DNA of 64,000 nt, from NCBI GenBank assembly GCA_038040485.1, contig JBBPIE010000006.1:1-64000 (forward strand). Direction: 5' to 3'. The DNA is from Onstottus_B arcticum (GTDB lineage Bacteria > Acidobacteriota > Blastocatellia > UBA7656). The notes beneath the pieces were generated by a model. It was not told the DNA's origin. It searched no databases and saw only the letters and a program-made list of their open reading frames with translations. Below are positions 17,686-27,086 of this stretch, piece by piece; position 1 is the first letter of the stretch; each line of letters starts with the position of its first letter. The position numbers and the translations under genes were made by a program.

Positions 17686-17997
17686 GCCATCGGGGCCATG
17701 TATGCAGAACTTCACGGGACGGGAACCTAAGGATCTCGGCCAGCAACTCTTTGCACAATTGGCCTAACTTGTATCCACCGGCTCAATCAAGCCATTTGGC
17801 CCTCCCCGAAGGTCGGAGTACCCTTTTTGGAAAAACCTCCGGCCCGGCTATTAAAGGATCCACTTGAGTGAGAATGAACTGCCTTGTCCCGCTCATACCT
17901 TTCTGTCCTTTCCCATGACATCACCGGGTCTGAGCGTCCAGTAAGACTCTGTCTGGGAGCACAATGGGCATCTCTCTGCTCGGTTGAGAATCGAGTG
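17686..17997. other. Intergenic gap between convergent Dnd operons
   Basis: 312 bases between the ends of the effector operon (plus strand) and the modification operon (minus strand). No supported ORF, RNA gene or clear hairpin terminator was found. Bidirectional termination must occur here, but the sites cannot be placed with confidence. Confidence 0.5.
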
Positions 17998-19782
17998 CTA
18001 CACGTCTCCTATCGGCGTAGCGCTGGTTCTATTCCGGTCGAGAAAACGGTACGCATAGGCGGGTGATTGCCTAGCATCGGGGATTGACGGCTCGTCTGGA
18101 TCGAAGAGTACGTCGTCATAACGCCTCATTGAGCGTAGTTGCATTACGTTAGTCCTTATGGTTTCGAGCTGCACTTTCACGTCCGGCCAGTCCAAGCCTT
18201 CTGCCACGAATCTGGCCAGCAACTTCACGAATGCTGCCATAACCTTGGCGAATGCCAACGATGAAGGGTTAGTTCGCTCGCGTTTGGGCCAATCATGGCG
18301 GAAGACATCAGCTACGGTGTTGAAGTACCTAATGAAACAGATCTTGCCCTTCTTAATCAACTCCTCTGGCTCAACGAGCCTTTCAATCGTTTCCCCGAAG
18401 AGATTCTCGTAACCTTGCCGTCTTCTTCGCCCAGCTGTTCTCGTCACATTTCCTAACTTCCCAATTGCTTCTAGACTCGTGAGTGCCTTAAGTGAGGTAA
18501 GCACGGTTGTAGTCGGGATAACTCCGAGGCTCGTCTGATTAGTCTTAAAGAGCCCGTAAACTGCTCCGTTCGTTTCGTTCGCCTGCCAAATTATTTGGGC
18601 AGCAAGCGCCCTAGGCGTTGTCTCTCCCAAAAGTGGATAACGAATTGCGTCCACATGGCTTCGCCGAACCGTAGTTTGATTAGTATTAATCTCGATGAAG
18701 GTCTTGGCACTATATCGAGATGCCGCATTCTGATCTTGTTCATGGAACTGGATTCCGGTCACCATAATTCTGCAGTCGGAACATCGAGCCTCTACCTCTT
18801 CGTCCGCGTATGAAAAAAGCCTGTGCTGTCCGTCAATAACTTCAACGGAGCCGTACATCTCCGGAATCAAAAGGGTCCGCTGTTCCGGGCGATACTCGCA
18901 CCCGCTGGATAAGACAACGAGGATACTACCAGGAAACATGAAGGTCGGTTCGGTTAAGACTGTTCTCCGAATCTTATCAAGCTTGTCGGGGATCAGCGCT
19001 CGTTGATACTTCGACCCGGAGGCGGGCGACAGATCTGGCAGCGTATCGCTGCGATAGACCCTTGAGAGGGGCAGGAGCTCGTAGGGCGACGCCTCGAATG
19101 TATAAACGTCTGCGGAGCCGACACGACCACTAAGCACCTTCCTATCCCGCGTGCGTGTGGCCGTAATCTCTAGCGGACGCCTTCCCCGCCGTAACGGCAC
19201 ATCAAAGAGGCTCAAAAAGTGATGCTCAGCGTATTTTCCGATGGAGCTTGAGTATTCGCAAAGCGACTCCCAATCTGATTTGTAAAAGCGTGCGATGTTA
19301 GGCACCTCAGGAAGACTAACATCATACTTCTGTAGCGCTGTTGAGATATAGAATCCTCTCAACGCTTCCACGTTGCGAAAGCGAGAAATATGCTGCTCCG
19401 GGACGCCAAGCAACCTCCATACACGATCTTCGAAGGGCCGCGCTGCGAGGATATTGTAGTGTCTTCTATAGCGCTGATATTTTCTCTCAAGATCCCGTGA
19501 CTGATGACGCGATGTTATTTCACCGATGATACAGATCCGATCAAGAGGGATTAGGTAATCGAACTCGAGATGCTCATTGTTTGAATAAGAGCCCGAAGGG
19601 TCTATTTGTATCAGTCGAGCGTGTTGAAGCCGGTGGAAACACCTGACTCCCAGTCGTTCGAAAACCTCTTTCCCAAAATCTTCAAGACGCGTTCCGCTTA
19701 GCTCTTGCACAGCCACTAGACCTCGATAACCGAAACTAGCAATGGAAGGTTGCTCTCGATGTTGATAAGTACATGTGCTCAA
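17998..19782 (-). CDS. dndB: DGQHR domain protein, DndB-like, with N-terminal nuclease-like extension
   Basis: 594 aa, much longer than ordinary DndB. The C-terminal part (about 240-560) contains the defining DGQHR at 317-321 with VEVIDGQHRLFSY, FIEINTNQTTV and a DndB-like helical tail. DndB is the transcriptional repressor and modulator of dnd operons. The N-terminal 200 residues are extra. Within them, a helix FGKEVFERLGV is followed by EFDYLIPLDRICIIGEITSR, which has the D...E pattern of the PD-(D/E)XK fold (D75, E88) but Thr where Lys is expected. It is the last gene of the operon rather than the first, 55 bases after dndE. The dndB symbol is therefore provisional. Confidence 0.75.
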   Translation of the reverse strand: MSTCTYQHREQPSIASFGYRGLVAVQELSGTRLEDFGKEVFERLGVRCFHRLQHARLIQIDPSGSYSNNEHLEFDYLIPLDRICIIGEITSRHQSRDLERKYQRYRRHYNILAARPFEDRVWRLLGVPEQHISRFRNVEALRGFYISTALQKYDVSLPEVPNIARFYKSDWESLCEYSSSIGKYAEHHFLSLFDVPLRRGRRPLEITATRTRDRKVLSGRVGSADVYTFEASPYELLPLSRVYRSDTLPDLSPASGSKYQRALIPDKLDKIRRTVLTEPTFMFPGSILVVLSSGCEYRPEQRTLLIPEMYGSVEVIDGQHRLFSYADEEVEARCSDCRIMVTGIQFHEQDQNAASRYSAKTFIEINTNQTTVRRSHVDAIRYPLLGETTPRALAAQIIWQANETNGAVYGLFKTNQTSLGVIPTTTVLTSLKALTSLEAIGKLGNVTRTAGRRRRQGYENLFGETIERLVEPEELIKKGKICFIRYFNTVADVFRHDWPKRERTNPSSLAFAKVMAAFVKLLARFVAEGLDWPDVKVQLETIRTNVMQLRSMRRYDDVLFDPDEPSIPDARQSPAYAYRFLDRNRTSATPIGDV

Positions 19783-19837
19783 AGCACCCGGCGAATTGTG
19801 TATCTCAACGAACTCTCCTCGTGAAGCGGAGACGCCC

Positions 19838-20314
19838 TCAAGTTTCAGTTGTTGGATTCCGCACGCTGCTGACCTTCGAATTCAGTAATCTCGAGCAATC
19901 ACGCAGTGGACCAATGTTGGCGCCGTTCGCGCCATCGCTAACGCTTAACTGTGCTTCGAGAAGCACACTTATGTCCGCGATACTCTTTAGTCTTTGGTAA
20001 AGAAGAGTAACCCCGCGATTCAGGTGAGCCTTAAACTGAGACTCAAGATCCGTGACCGGATCAAGGCCGTCTTCGGTCAACCTTTGACGTAGCAGCGAAA
20101 AGAAGAGGACATCCCACTGCCCGGTCAAAGTGTATCGGTTAAACTCGCGAACCTGACCATCAGAGTATAGCTCAGGGTCAGGAACACCTGGCTCAACTAA
20201 CGACAGACAGAATCCCACGCGGCAGAGCAAATTCGGAGTGAGGCCAGTGCGAGCCTTCAAATTCCGGAGGCGGATATCAACATTCTTCCCAACGTAGACA
20301 CGGCTGAAAGACAA
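19838..20314 (-). CDS. dndE: DNA sulfur modification protein DndE
   Basis: 158 aa. DndE is the small tetrameric component that binds nicked DNA in the phosphorothioation complex. Family landmarks are present: the N-terminal VDIRLRNLKARTGLTPN helix region, EFNRYTLTGQWDVLFFSLL and the conserved FKAHLNRGV near residue 95. The last 50 residues go beyond the usual length and look divergent. It starts five bases after the dndD stop, so it is coupled to dndD. Confidence 0.9.
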   Translation of the reverse strand: MSFSRVYVGKNVDIRLRNLKARTGLTPNLLCRVGFCLSLVEPGVPDPELYSDGQVREFNRYTLTGQWDVLFFSLLRQRLTEDGLDPVTDLESQFKAHLNRGVTLLYQRLKSIADISVLLEAQLSVSDGANGANIGPLRDCSRLLNSKVSSVRNPTTET

Positions 20315-20319
20315 CTGTG

Positions 20320-22365
20320 TTAACTCCTTCGTGCCAAAGTAACCAGACTTGATTTCGCTGAAGTGAAATCCCGCTTCATCACGACGGTTTCTTCGGCTTG
20401 TTCGTCGTAGTTGAGTCTGTACACGCGGGCAAGGTGCGTTCGCGCATCGGTAAGAAGTCCATCATCGAGTTCGGCGTCCGTTGCGAAGAACAGCACTTGG
20501 TCGCTCACGCTGGAAATATAGTCGTCTATCAACCTGTGCCGATGAACGTCGTCAAGACGCGCGAGCGGAGTGTCTATGACGAGCGGTAACTGCCTTCCGC
20601 CGGCCTGTCGCAACGCCCACAACATCGCGAGCGCAAAAAGATGCCGCTCACCTGCTGAGAAGCTCGACAATGCCATCGTGACGCCGCCCGGACCGCAAAG
20701 CTCGATGTTGAAGTTCGACGGATCTATGCGGACTGACCCCAGCAAGTGTTCTTTTCTGCAGAGCCGGTTAAAGGAGGCAACCAAGGCCTGCTCAAGTGTT
20801 GCCGTCTTCTGGTGAGTCACGGCATCCTTATAAGCACGCAGCGCGTTCTTGCTCCTGCCTGCTAGGTCAGCCTCGCGATGCTTTCGGAGTTGTTCACCGG
20901 TGCCGTCAAGCTGTCTCTGCGCTTCGTCTCGCTTATATTGCAACACACCGATCTGTTCGGCGAGTTCAGTCTGCTTTTGCCGCATCTGGGACACCAGCGT
21001 TTCTAACGTCACGATCTCTTCGTTTGCTTGACTGATAACGTCCTCAGGGGGCAACCGCTGTATTCTGATCTCGACGTCGCTCTGTTCAGACTTGAGTTTC
21101 TGCAACTGTTCACCCAGAGTCCGAACCTGTTCGGGTACGAGATTGAGAACCTGCGAAATCCAACCCTGAAGTCGTTCTCGTTCTGGATCGGAGACGGGAT
21201 GTACGGAGGGGGCATCGGTATTCTTATGCCTTCTCAGTACTCCCAACTGCTTAAGGAGCCGCTTGATAACTACGTCCTTGTTTGCGGCGGACAGCCTGAT
21301 GTCGGTCCACAGCTTTGGGCTGGCGAGTAGTGCCTCAACACGTTCTACTCGCTCTAGCCACAACGCATCCGCTGCTAGGTAGCGTTTATGCTCTGCCTCT
21401 TCATCAAGCCGCCGACTCAGCCGCTCGCACAGTGCCGGCGCCAGTGCAAACGGAAACAACTCGGCGCACATATCACGCAGCTGCTCCGATATTCCGTCGA
21501 TGTCTTTCTGAAGCGCCGAACGCTTCGCCTCCAGCACCGGTCTACTCGTAGCGTTTATTCCTTCCACCTCAGCGAGACGCCGAACGCGGTCCGCCAGTTG
21601 GCGCTCGATCTCACCTTGTCTTGCCGACAAAGACTCAATTTCCGCTCTAACTTTGAGTAGCTGCTTCTCCAGGGCTTCTATTTGCGGACGAATTCTCGCT
21701 CGCTCAGCCTTCAGTCGTGTCTTGGTTCGCTCTCCGCCTCCGCGAGTGGAAGTGAATCGGTCAAGGTCCGCTATCAACCGGTCAACCACGTCGATTCCAA
21801 ACAGTCGATGCAAAGCGTCAGCGAGAGCGACATCCATCGATTCCGGGTTTGAGAGAGCGTCCATTTGTTCCGCGTCAAAGAAGCAAACGGCACCAAGGCC
21901 TGGGGGGATCAAGTCATTGATAAAGGCTTGGTAGTCTGTTGTACCCAGATCGGATTGTTCCCCGTCGCGTCGCAGACGGAGAGACTCAATGACATTTGCG
22001 CCCCTACGTTCCCACGATCGCTCGATATCTAGGCGAAATTGCGTGCCAGACTCGACGTATTGAAGCGTCAACGCGACGCTGGCCTGATCACAAGTTGTAG
22101 GTTCGCCGTCAAGGTGGCGGCGATGGAGCCGACCGAGCAGGAAGTCGCTGTAAGCCTGTCGGCTGAGACGGTCCCCCGCCGCGAGTTGTCCGTAAAGCGC
22201 AAGTAGAAGCGCTTGGAAAAGCGTGCTCTTGCCTACACCGTTGGGACCGCTGATTACCGTCAGCGGTCGTCGATCACCTTCAGGCTCTCGCCTTGGTGCA
22301 AGGTCGAAATAGTGATAGTCCCGGAAGACCCCGAGATTCTGGACTGCGAGTTGGAGAAATCGCAT
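20320..22365 (-). CDS. dndD: DNA sulfur modification protein DndD (SMC-like ATPase)
   Basis: 681 aa. DndD is the ATPase that works with DndC and DndE in replacing a non-bridging backbone oxygen with sulfur. Walker A GPNGVGKST lies at about 40-48, two coiled-coil arms fill 220-280 and 400-490, and the C-terminus has the ABC signature FSAGERHLFALAMLWALRQ with Walker B PLVIDTPLARLD. It sits between dndC and dndE with only three to five bases separating the genes. Confidence 0.93.
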   Translation of the reverse strand: MRFLQLAVQNLGVFRDYHYFDLAPRREPEGDRRPLTVISGPNGVGKSTLFQALLLALYGQLAAGDRLSRQAYSDFLLGRLHRRHLDGEPTTCDQASVALTLQYVESGTQFRLDIERSWERRGANVIESLRLRRDGEQSDLGTTDYQAFINDLIPPGLGAVCFFDAEQMDALSNPESMDVALADALHRLFGIDVVDRLIADLDRFTSTRGGGERTKTRLKAERARIRPQIEALEKQLLKVRAEIESLSARQGEIERQLADRVRRLAEVEGINATSRPVLEAKRSALQKDIDGISEQLRDMCAELFPFALAPALCERLSRRLDEEAEHKRYLAADALWLERVERVEALLASPKLWTDIRLSAANKDVVIKRLLKQLGVLRRHKNTDAPSVHPVSDPERERLQGWISQVLNLVPEQVRTLGEQLQKLKSEQSDVEIRIQRLPPEDVISQANEEIVTLETLVSQMRQKQTELAEQIGVLQYKRDEAQRQLDGTGEQLRKHREADLAGRSKNALRAYKDAVTHQKTATLEQALVASFNRLCRKEHLLGSVRIDPSNFNIELCGPGGVTMALSSFSAGERHLFALAMLWALRQAGGRQLPLVIDTPLARLDDVHRHRLIDDYISSVSDQVLFFATDAELDDGLLTDARTHLARVYRLNYDEQAEETVVMKRDFTSAKSSLVTLARRS

Positions 22366-22368
22366 GGG

Positions 22369-23787
22369 TTACATCAGCCTCAACTGCCACTGTTCCTCAG
22401 CGACGATCTCTTCTTCACTACGCCATTCTTGAGCCAAAATCCGCTCAAGACTCTTTTGAATGCCGGAGCGTCTGGCATGCCCGTTGGCACTTCGCTCAGC
22501 CTCAAGCAACTTGGCCACGAGATCAACGGGTGCACCGTACTCGTCGCAAATGCCAGCCAGGATGTCCTTCTGGTCGCCATTGAACTGGCCATTGTCATCT
22601 GCGGGCCACTCCAAGTCGTAGCCATTGACTTCGCGAAAGATTCGCGGGACCGAATCGTCCCAGTCTTGGCGCTCAGTTCGCCACAGTCGGCGGATTTCGT
22701 GAAGTTCCTCCTCATCGATTAGTGTTGCATTAGAGTCGGGACCGTTCTTTCGAACTGATTGTTGCGCACGCATGACTTTCTCCAGCATCTGCTTGCTGGC
22801 CTCCAGCTTGTAGGTCCTCGCTGCGGGGGTGCCGTCTTTCTTGAGTATGACTCGCCCGTCGCGGCCCTTTATGTCTCTGAACTCGCGCTTTCGCGCCGGG
22901 TCAATCGTTGTCGCCAACCAGTCGCGGAATTCGAGCAGCGGTTCGAGCCACTCTTCGCCTTTGTCCACTAGTGCTTCCATTGACGAGTCGCGAGTCGCGA
23001 CTGTGCATACCCAACACCCGAATCGACTGTTGCCACAGGTGGGAGTCGTATCGTCAATAACCAGCGGACATTCGCCGGCGCTGGCGTTGCGGTAAAGCGT
23101 TACCAGATCCCGGTTGTTTCCTCCCCATGGCGATTTCGTTTGTAACAGATATGTCCATACATCGTTGGTGGAGAAGTCGGCGATTGGTGCGTACACGTGA
23201 GCGCCTGTCAACGACGAGTGGCGGCGGAGCAGATGACCCTTCACTTGATAGGTATTCATTAGCTGCATGCGCGTGGAACTCTCGGCTTTGCGCACGCCAA
23301 GCACCATTATCACCTCCCCGTATCGAGTAACTTTTTCTTGAATGAACCTGTCAGCGGGGTCGATCTTAAGTCGCTCCGTGCACCAACGAAAGCGTGTAGT
23401 CGGAGCTGGGTACCCGCGACCGATCAGGTTAACCCAGAAGCTATTGTTGAGTGTCGGCATAACCTTTTCACTTCTGAACGGCATCCCCGTGCGTTCAGCG
23501 GTCTCACCGATGCGTCTTAGAGTATTGTCGATGTAGTCAACGATGACCGGCGTTTCGACCTTCGTATCGGAAGCGATTACGAAAACCGGCTTCTGCCTCT
23601 CTTCTCGCGGAAGCTTCTCCAGCGCCTTCCACACCAATTGAACGACGGCAGTCGAGTCTTTTCCACCACTGTAGCCTATGACCCACGGCTGTGGGTAACG
23701 CAGGTAGACATCGCGGATTTCGTCGTAAATGTCGCGGATCTTGCGATGCTCAAAGATGGAATGCTCGTTTGGGAGTCCGCTAGGCAT
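22369..23787 (-). CDS. dndC: DNA phosphorothioation sulfurtransferase DndC
   Basis: 472-aa PAPS-reductase-like protein. The PP-loop IGYSGGKDST is at about 38-46. Candidate iron-sulfur ligands are C136 in RFRWCTE and C251, C258 and C261 in TCGNSRFGCWVC. DndC adenylates the DNA backbone and passes sulfur to it. No cysteine desulfurase (dndA) is present in this window, so a housekeeping IscS/SufS is presumably used. The C-terminal 130 residues are extra helical sequence. The start at 23787 is 239 bases from the upstream methyltransferase gene. Confidence 0.95.
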   Translation of the reverse strand: MPSGLPNEHSIFEHRKIRDIYDEIRDVYLRYPQPWVIGYSGGKDSTAVVQLVWKALEKLPREERQKPVFVIASDTKVETPVIVDYIDNTLRRIGETAERTGMPFRSEKVMPTLNNSFWVNLIGRGYPAPTTRFRWCTERLKIDPADRFIQEKVTRYGEVIMVLGVRKAESSTRMQLMNTYQVKGHLLRRHSSLTGAHVYAPIADFSTNDVWTYLLQTKSPWGGNNRDLVTLYRNASAGECPLVIDDTTPTCGNSRFGCWVCTVATRDSSMEALVDKGEEWLEPLLEFRDWLATTIDPARKREFRDIKGRDGRVILKKDGTPAARTYKLEASKQMLEKVMRAQQSVRKNGPDSNATLIDEEELHEIRRLWRTERQDWDDSVPRIFREVNGYDLEWPADDNGQFNGDQKDILAGICDEYGAPVDLVAKLLEAERSANGHARRSGIQKSLERILAQEWRSEEEIVAEEQWQLRLM

Positions 23788-24026
23788 CGGTCACCTCGTT
23801 GATTCTCAATTGTTTACTGCTGCTAGCAACGTTCGCTCGGACCTACCGTGTTATAGATAAGGCACGAAGTATACCCAGGGGAACCACCGAGTCAAGCAAG
23901 CACGCGCTGTCCCAAAATCTTGTAGTTAGACCGCTCTGAGTGTACAACATATTGCGCTAGTCATTCTCTCACGCGTTTACCTCGCAGTCAAAAGCACAGC
24001 GACGCTCAGACGCGCGCTAAGAGTTT

Positions 24027-25484
24027 CTAAATCGATCGACAAATCCGATGCCCGGCAACGCGCAGCCCACGCGCCTTGAGGCAGTCTTCCCATCCCTTTC
24101 GCGTCCCGATTGAATGTGTCTCTTCATATAGGCCTAGACGCTCTTCGTGTTGGGACAGCCTAGCGAACTTTGCCCGAAGAGGGTGTTCTGGTGCTAGAAA
24201 CGTCTCTTTGCGATGGAGAATTGGCGGGTTGTCCGAATCAGTATATTCCCGGTATTTGACTCGGAATGTTTGGAGATCAACCAGAAGAGAGGCGGACAGA
24301 GATGGATGCGGGTCCCTCTCGAACTCAGGATAAGATAGATACGAAACGCGTGGAGTATCGCGGTGTAGCTTGACGACGTTAGCCCCCTCCACTGAGCCGA
24401 TCAGCGCACGGGCGCAGCCCTCGTAGACTCGCAGCAGCGGGGTTAGCTCCGGGAGCGCGCCGGTATGAATATACAAAGAGGTAGGCAAGAGCTTCCCCAC
24501 TCGTGATGTCTTGGCAGCTCGATCGACTTCATCACGATCGCCGGCGGAAAAGAGTAGTTTGTCGGCTAGGTGGTGCGCCCGGTTGTAGGTAGAAAAGAAA
24601 GCCCTCACATCCAGTTGAAGTTCTCGTGGAAGCTGAGAAAAGCGAGGCCGACCACCAAACCTTGCAAGGGCGAGGTAGACGAGCAGATCTTGCGCTCGCT
24701 CTTCGCGAATCGCCTCCCATTGGTCAGCGCCGCTTACCCGGCGAAGAAGAGCAAAAGCTCGCTTCAGACTCCCAAACTTATCTCGAATCATTGCGACCTC
24801 TAGCTCCGACTCCTCAGGAAGCCGACCGCGCGCGGTGATGAACTGAATCAATGGTTCGAGTAGCGCCTTGTTCTGTTCGAAGAGAACCTCGCTTTGGCGA
24901 AGCCGTGGTACGAATATGGGACGCCTAAACCGAGTGGCGACGAAAGACTGTCGAGCTTCACTTTCGCGAAACACGTAGAATATGCCTGGCGCGGCCGCGA
25001 CACATGAAACGCCAAGGACCTCATTGATCCAGTCTCTCAGTTCGCTTTGCTCGTAGTATTTCTGGAAAGTTTGTCGCCGCGTTATGCACCCGTCTTCGAA
25101 AATGGCTTGCTGGTCCACCGTGCATTCGTGCTTGAGCCGCGCCGAAACTATTAAGACCTTTTCTGCAAGCGACCACGCCTCGAGAAGCGATGCTGCCCTT
25201 TCGCCTAGGTTCTCGACCACATTGACTACGTATCCGAGGTTAACAACGTCAGATCGGACTCGATCTGCACTTGGGCGATATACGGGATCCCAGCCCTGAC
25301 AGTCTATGCCGAGACTTAGAAGACGACGCATATCATCGCCGTGCCCACAGCCGTAATCGAAGACAGAAGCGTCCGGGGCTATTATTCCGTTTTCGCGGGC
25401 GGTGCGAATGGGTCGAGACAGGCCGGTGCGCTTGATGGCGGTTCGGTGTCTAGCGACAGAAAGCGAGGTCACGGTTGCAAGCAT
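24027..25484 (-). CDS. DNA phosphorothioation-associated putative methyltransferase
   Basis: 485 aa. The N-terminal third is a class I SAM-dependent methyltransferase: motif I VFDYGCGHGDDMRRL, an acidic GWDPVYRP strand end and YVVNVVENLGER. The remainder resembles the uncharacterised tail of the Dnd-associated methyltransferase family (RFGGRPRFSQLPRELQLDVRAFF). It probably adds a second DNA modification or modulates the system; the substrate is unproven. It is the first gene on the minus strand of the modification cluster, but a 239-base gap before dndC leaves room for a separate dndC promoter. Confidence 0.85.
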   Translation of the reverse strand: MLATVTSLSVARHRTAIKRTGLSRPIRTARENGIIAPDASVFDYGCGHGDDMRRLLSLGIDCQGWDPVYRPSADRVRSDVVNLGYVVNVVENLGERAASLLEAWSLAEKVLIVSARLKHECTVDQQAIFEDGCITRRQTFQKYYEQSELRDWINEVLGVSCVAAAPGIFYVFRESEARQSFVATRFRRPIFVPRLRQSEVLFEQNKALLEPLIQFITARGRLPEESELEVAMIRDKFGSLKRAFALLRRVSGADQWEAIREERAQDLLVYLALARFGGRPRFSQLPRELQLDVRAFFSTYNRAHHLADKLLFSAGDRDEVDRAAKTSRVGKLLPTSLYIHTGALPELTPLLRVYEGCARALIGSVEGANVVKLHRDTPRVSYLSYPEFERDPHPSLSASLLVDLQTFRVKYREYTDSDNPPILHRKETFLAPEHPLRAKFARLSQHEERLGLYEETHSIGTRKGWEDCLKARGLRVAGHRICRSI

Positions 25485-25771
25485 ACCTTCGCCTAGTGAT
25501 TAGGGCCAATGGTCCCAGTTGACCCGCTCCATGTTTGCTAGATCATACAAATCATCGCGGTAATTCTCATCGAAGGACCTGCGACCTCCTGCGATGAGTA
25601 GACTGCGAGATAGTGTGCCGGGAGCGCACATACCTCTGTGAACCTTGGCAAGATACAGTCGAAGTTTCCGCTTGCTACGTCAGCATTCTTTGATACAATG
25701 CGGCGCGACAGACAAATATTGAGTCGCCGCGAGAGCGATATTACCCGTCAGTTGTCCAGGTCGTCTTAGGC

Positions 25772-26023
25772 TTAGGCTTTGTATCTAAGCGCGAGTAGCA
25801 GCAAGCCTAAAATCAACAACGTCTCTGAGCCTAAATCGACAGGTGTGCCCTTACTCGATTTGTCCGGCACGGTATGACTCAATTGGCCGGTGGGCACCTC
25901 GCCGGGATCGCAGATACAAGCTTCTGGACCGCACTCGCACCACATGCCCGGCAGGGTATGACCTGCGAGGGCCGGAAGCGACAGACACAGCATGAGCAAA
26001 CACACGGATAGTAGTCTTCGCAT
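25772..26023 (-). CDS. Small secreted Cys-rich protein with C-terminal membrane anchor
   Basis: 83 aa in three parts. There is a clear signal peptide (1-20, ending LPALAG). A short Cys-rich stretch, GMWCECGPEACICDP, follows. The C-terminus has a hydrophobic helix after GSE, ending in ALRYKA, like a sorting or anchor signal of the PEP-CTERM/rhombosortase style but without a recognisable PEP motif. A gaggaaact ribosome-binding site precedes the ATG. Its start overlaps the longest reading of the divergent AraC-type gene by 32 bases. Function unknown. Confidence 0.7.
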   Translation of the reverse strand: MRRLLSVCLLMLCLSLPALAGHTLPGMWCECGPEACICDPGEVPTGQLSHTVPDKSSKGTPVDLGSETLLILGLLLLALRYKA

Positions 26024-27086
26024 AGTTTCCTCCGTGCCCCTATTGTATCAACACCTACTCACCGGCGTAGTGAGTTATGAGAGACTAGGCAGCCGCGTCT
26101 TACGACAGATCAAGAGCACCCATGCCTTTCGCCAAGTGAGCGTGGTTCGGGAGCTGGCGTCAATCCTTCTGAATTTGCCTCTGAGGGAATATCGGTTAAT
26201 AGGCCAGTATTATCTGGTTTGGTGCAAGTGCCGAGACTTACAACTTCACGCCGGCATTTTGGAAAGCATCGCTGAACAGAGTGCGACCTACACAGCGAAG
26301 GCGCTCATATCAAGGGGCTCTTTCGACGCATACGAGAGCAAGTTTGAATCTGCGCTCCACTTCTACGCTGAGGCTCGCAAGGCGAGTGATTCAATCTCGG
26401 ATTACATCGCGGCCTCAAGGGGCATAGCACTAGCAAAATCATCAGAAGGCTTTCACCCCTCGGCGCTAAAAGAACTTGAGCAACTCATTCCTCTCCTTAA
26501 GTACGCCGAGCCGTTGACGTACTTCGACGTTATCAATTCGTATGCTGTGGAATTGAATGCTAACAACCGAGTCAGTGAGGCGCGCACCGCATCTATCGTC
26601 GCCGTATCCTCTCCGTTCAGCCCGTTCTATCCTGAGTGGCAAGAGACCTTCTCGGAGGTTGATTCTAAGAGAAAGCGCTCGTCCATTGTCACAGTCCCAC
26701 TCTCACAAGAATATGAAGCGCCGGAGCCAGAGCCGAATGCGCTGCTCTGTGATCCGAGAGTGCAGGTCGCGATCGACTTTATGAACGGCAATCTTCAACG
26801 GAAGGTAACTCTAAGCGAATCGGCGCGTGTCGCTTATCTTTCTCCGTCCCGCTTTTCGCACCTTTTCAAAACACAAACCGGACTCTCACCGGGCGAGTAT
26901 TTGATAAGGCTCAGAATGGAAAAGGCCCGTCATCTCCTGACGACCAGCCTACTCAGCATCAAAGAGGTTATGGCGTTGGTAGGTTACGGTACTCGGAGCA
27001 ACTTTGTGCTCCACTTCAAACGATTCTTTGATTGCGCGCCGTCCGAGTACAAGAAACGACGCCTCGAACGAAGGAGACAATGGTGA
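25992..27086 (+). CDS. AraC-family transcriptional regulator with helical-repeat N-terminus
   Basis: Up to 364 aa. The last 105 residues are an AraC/XylS double HTH: SESARVAYLSPSRFSHLFKTQTGLSPGEYLIRLRMEKARHLL, then IKEVMALVGYGTRSNFVLHFKRFF and CAPSEYKK. The N-terminal 220 residues look like TPR-type helical repeats (FESALHFYAEARK, FHPSALKELEQLI) instead of a cupin, so the input may be a peptide or protein. No ribosome-binding site precedes the ATG at 25992, which lies inside the divergent gene; GTG codons at 26034 and 26070 are alternatives. Its end overlaps the next gene by seven bases. It may control the divergent small secreted protein. Confidence 0.85.
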   Translation: MSKHTDSSLRIVSSVPLLYQHLLTGVVSYERLGSRVLRQIKSTHAFRQVSVVRELASILLNLPLREYRLIGQYYLVWCKCRDLQLHAGILESIAEQSATYTAKALISRGSFDAYESKFESALHFYAEARKASDSISDYIAASRGIALAKSSEGFHPSALKELEQLIPLLKYAEPLTYFDVINSYAVELNANNRVSEARTASIVAVSSPFSPFYPEWQETFSEVDSKRKRSSIVTVPLSQEYEAPEPEPNALLCDPRVQVAIDFMNGNLQRKVTLSESARVAYLSPSRFSHLFKTQTGLSPGEYLIRLRMEKARHLLTTSLLSIKEVMALVGYGTRSNFVLHFKRFFDCAPSEYKKRRLERRRQW

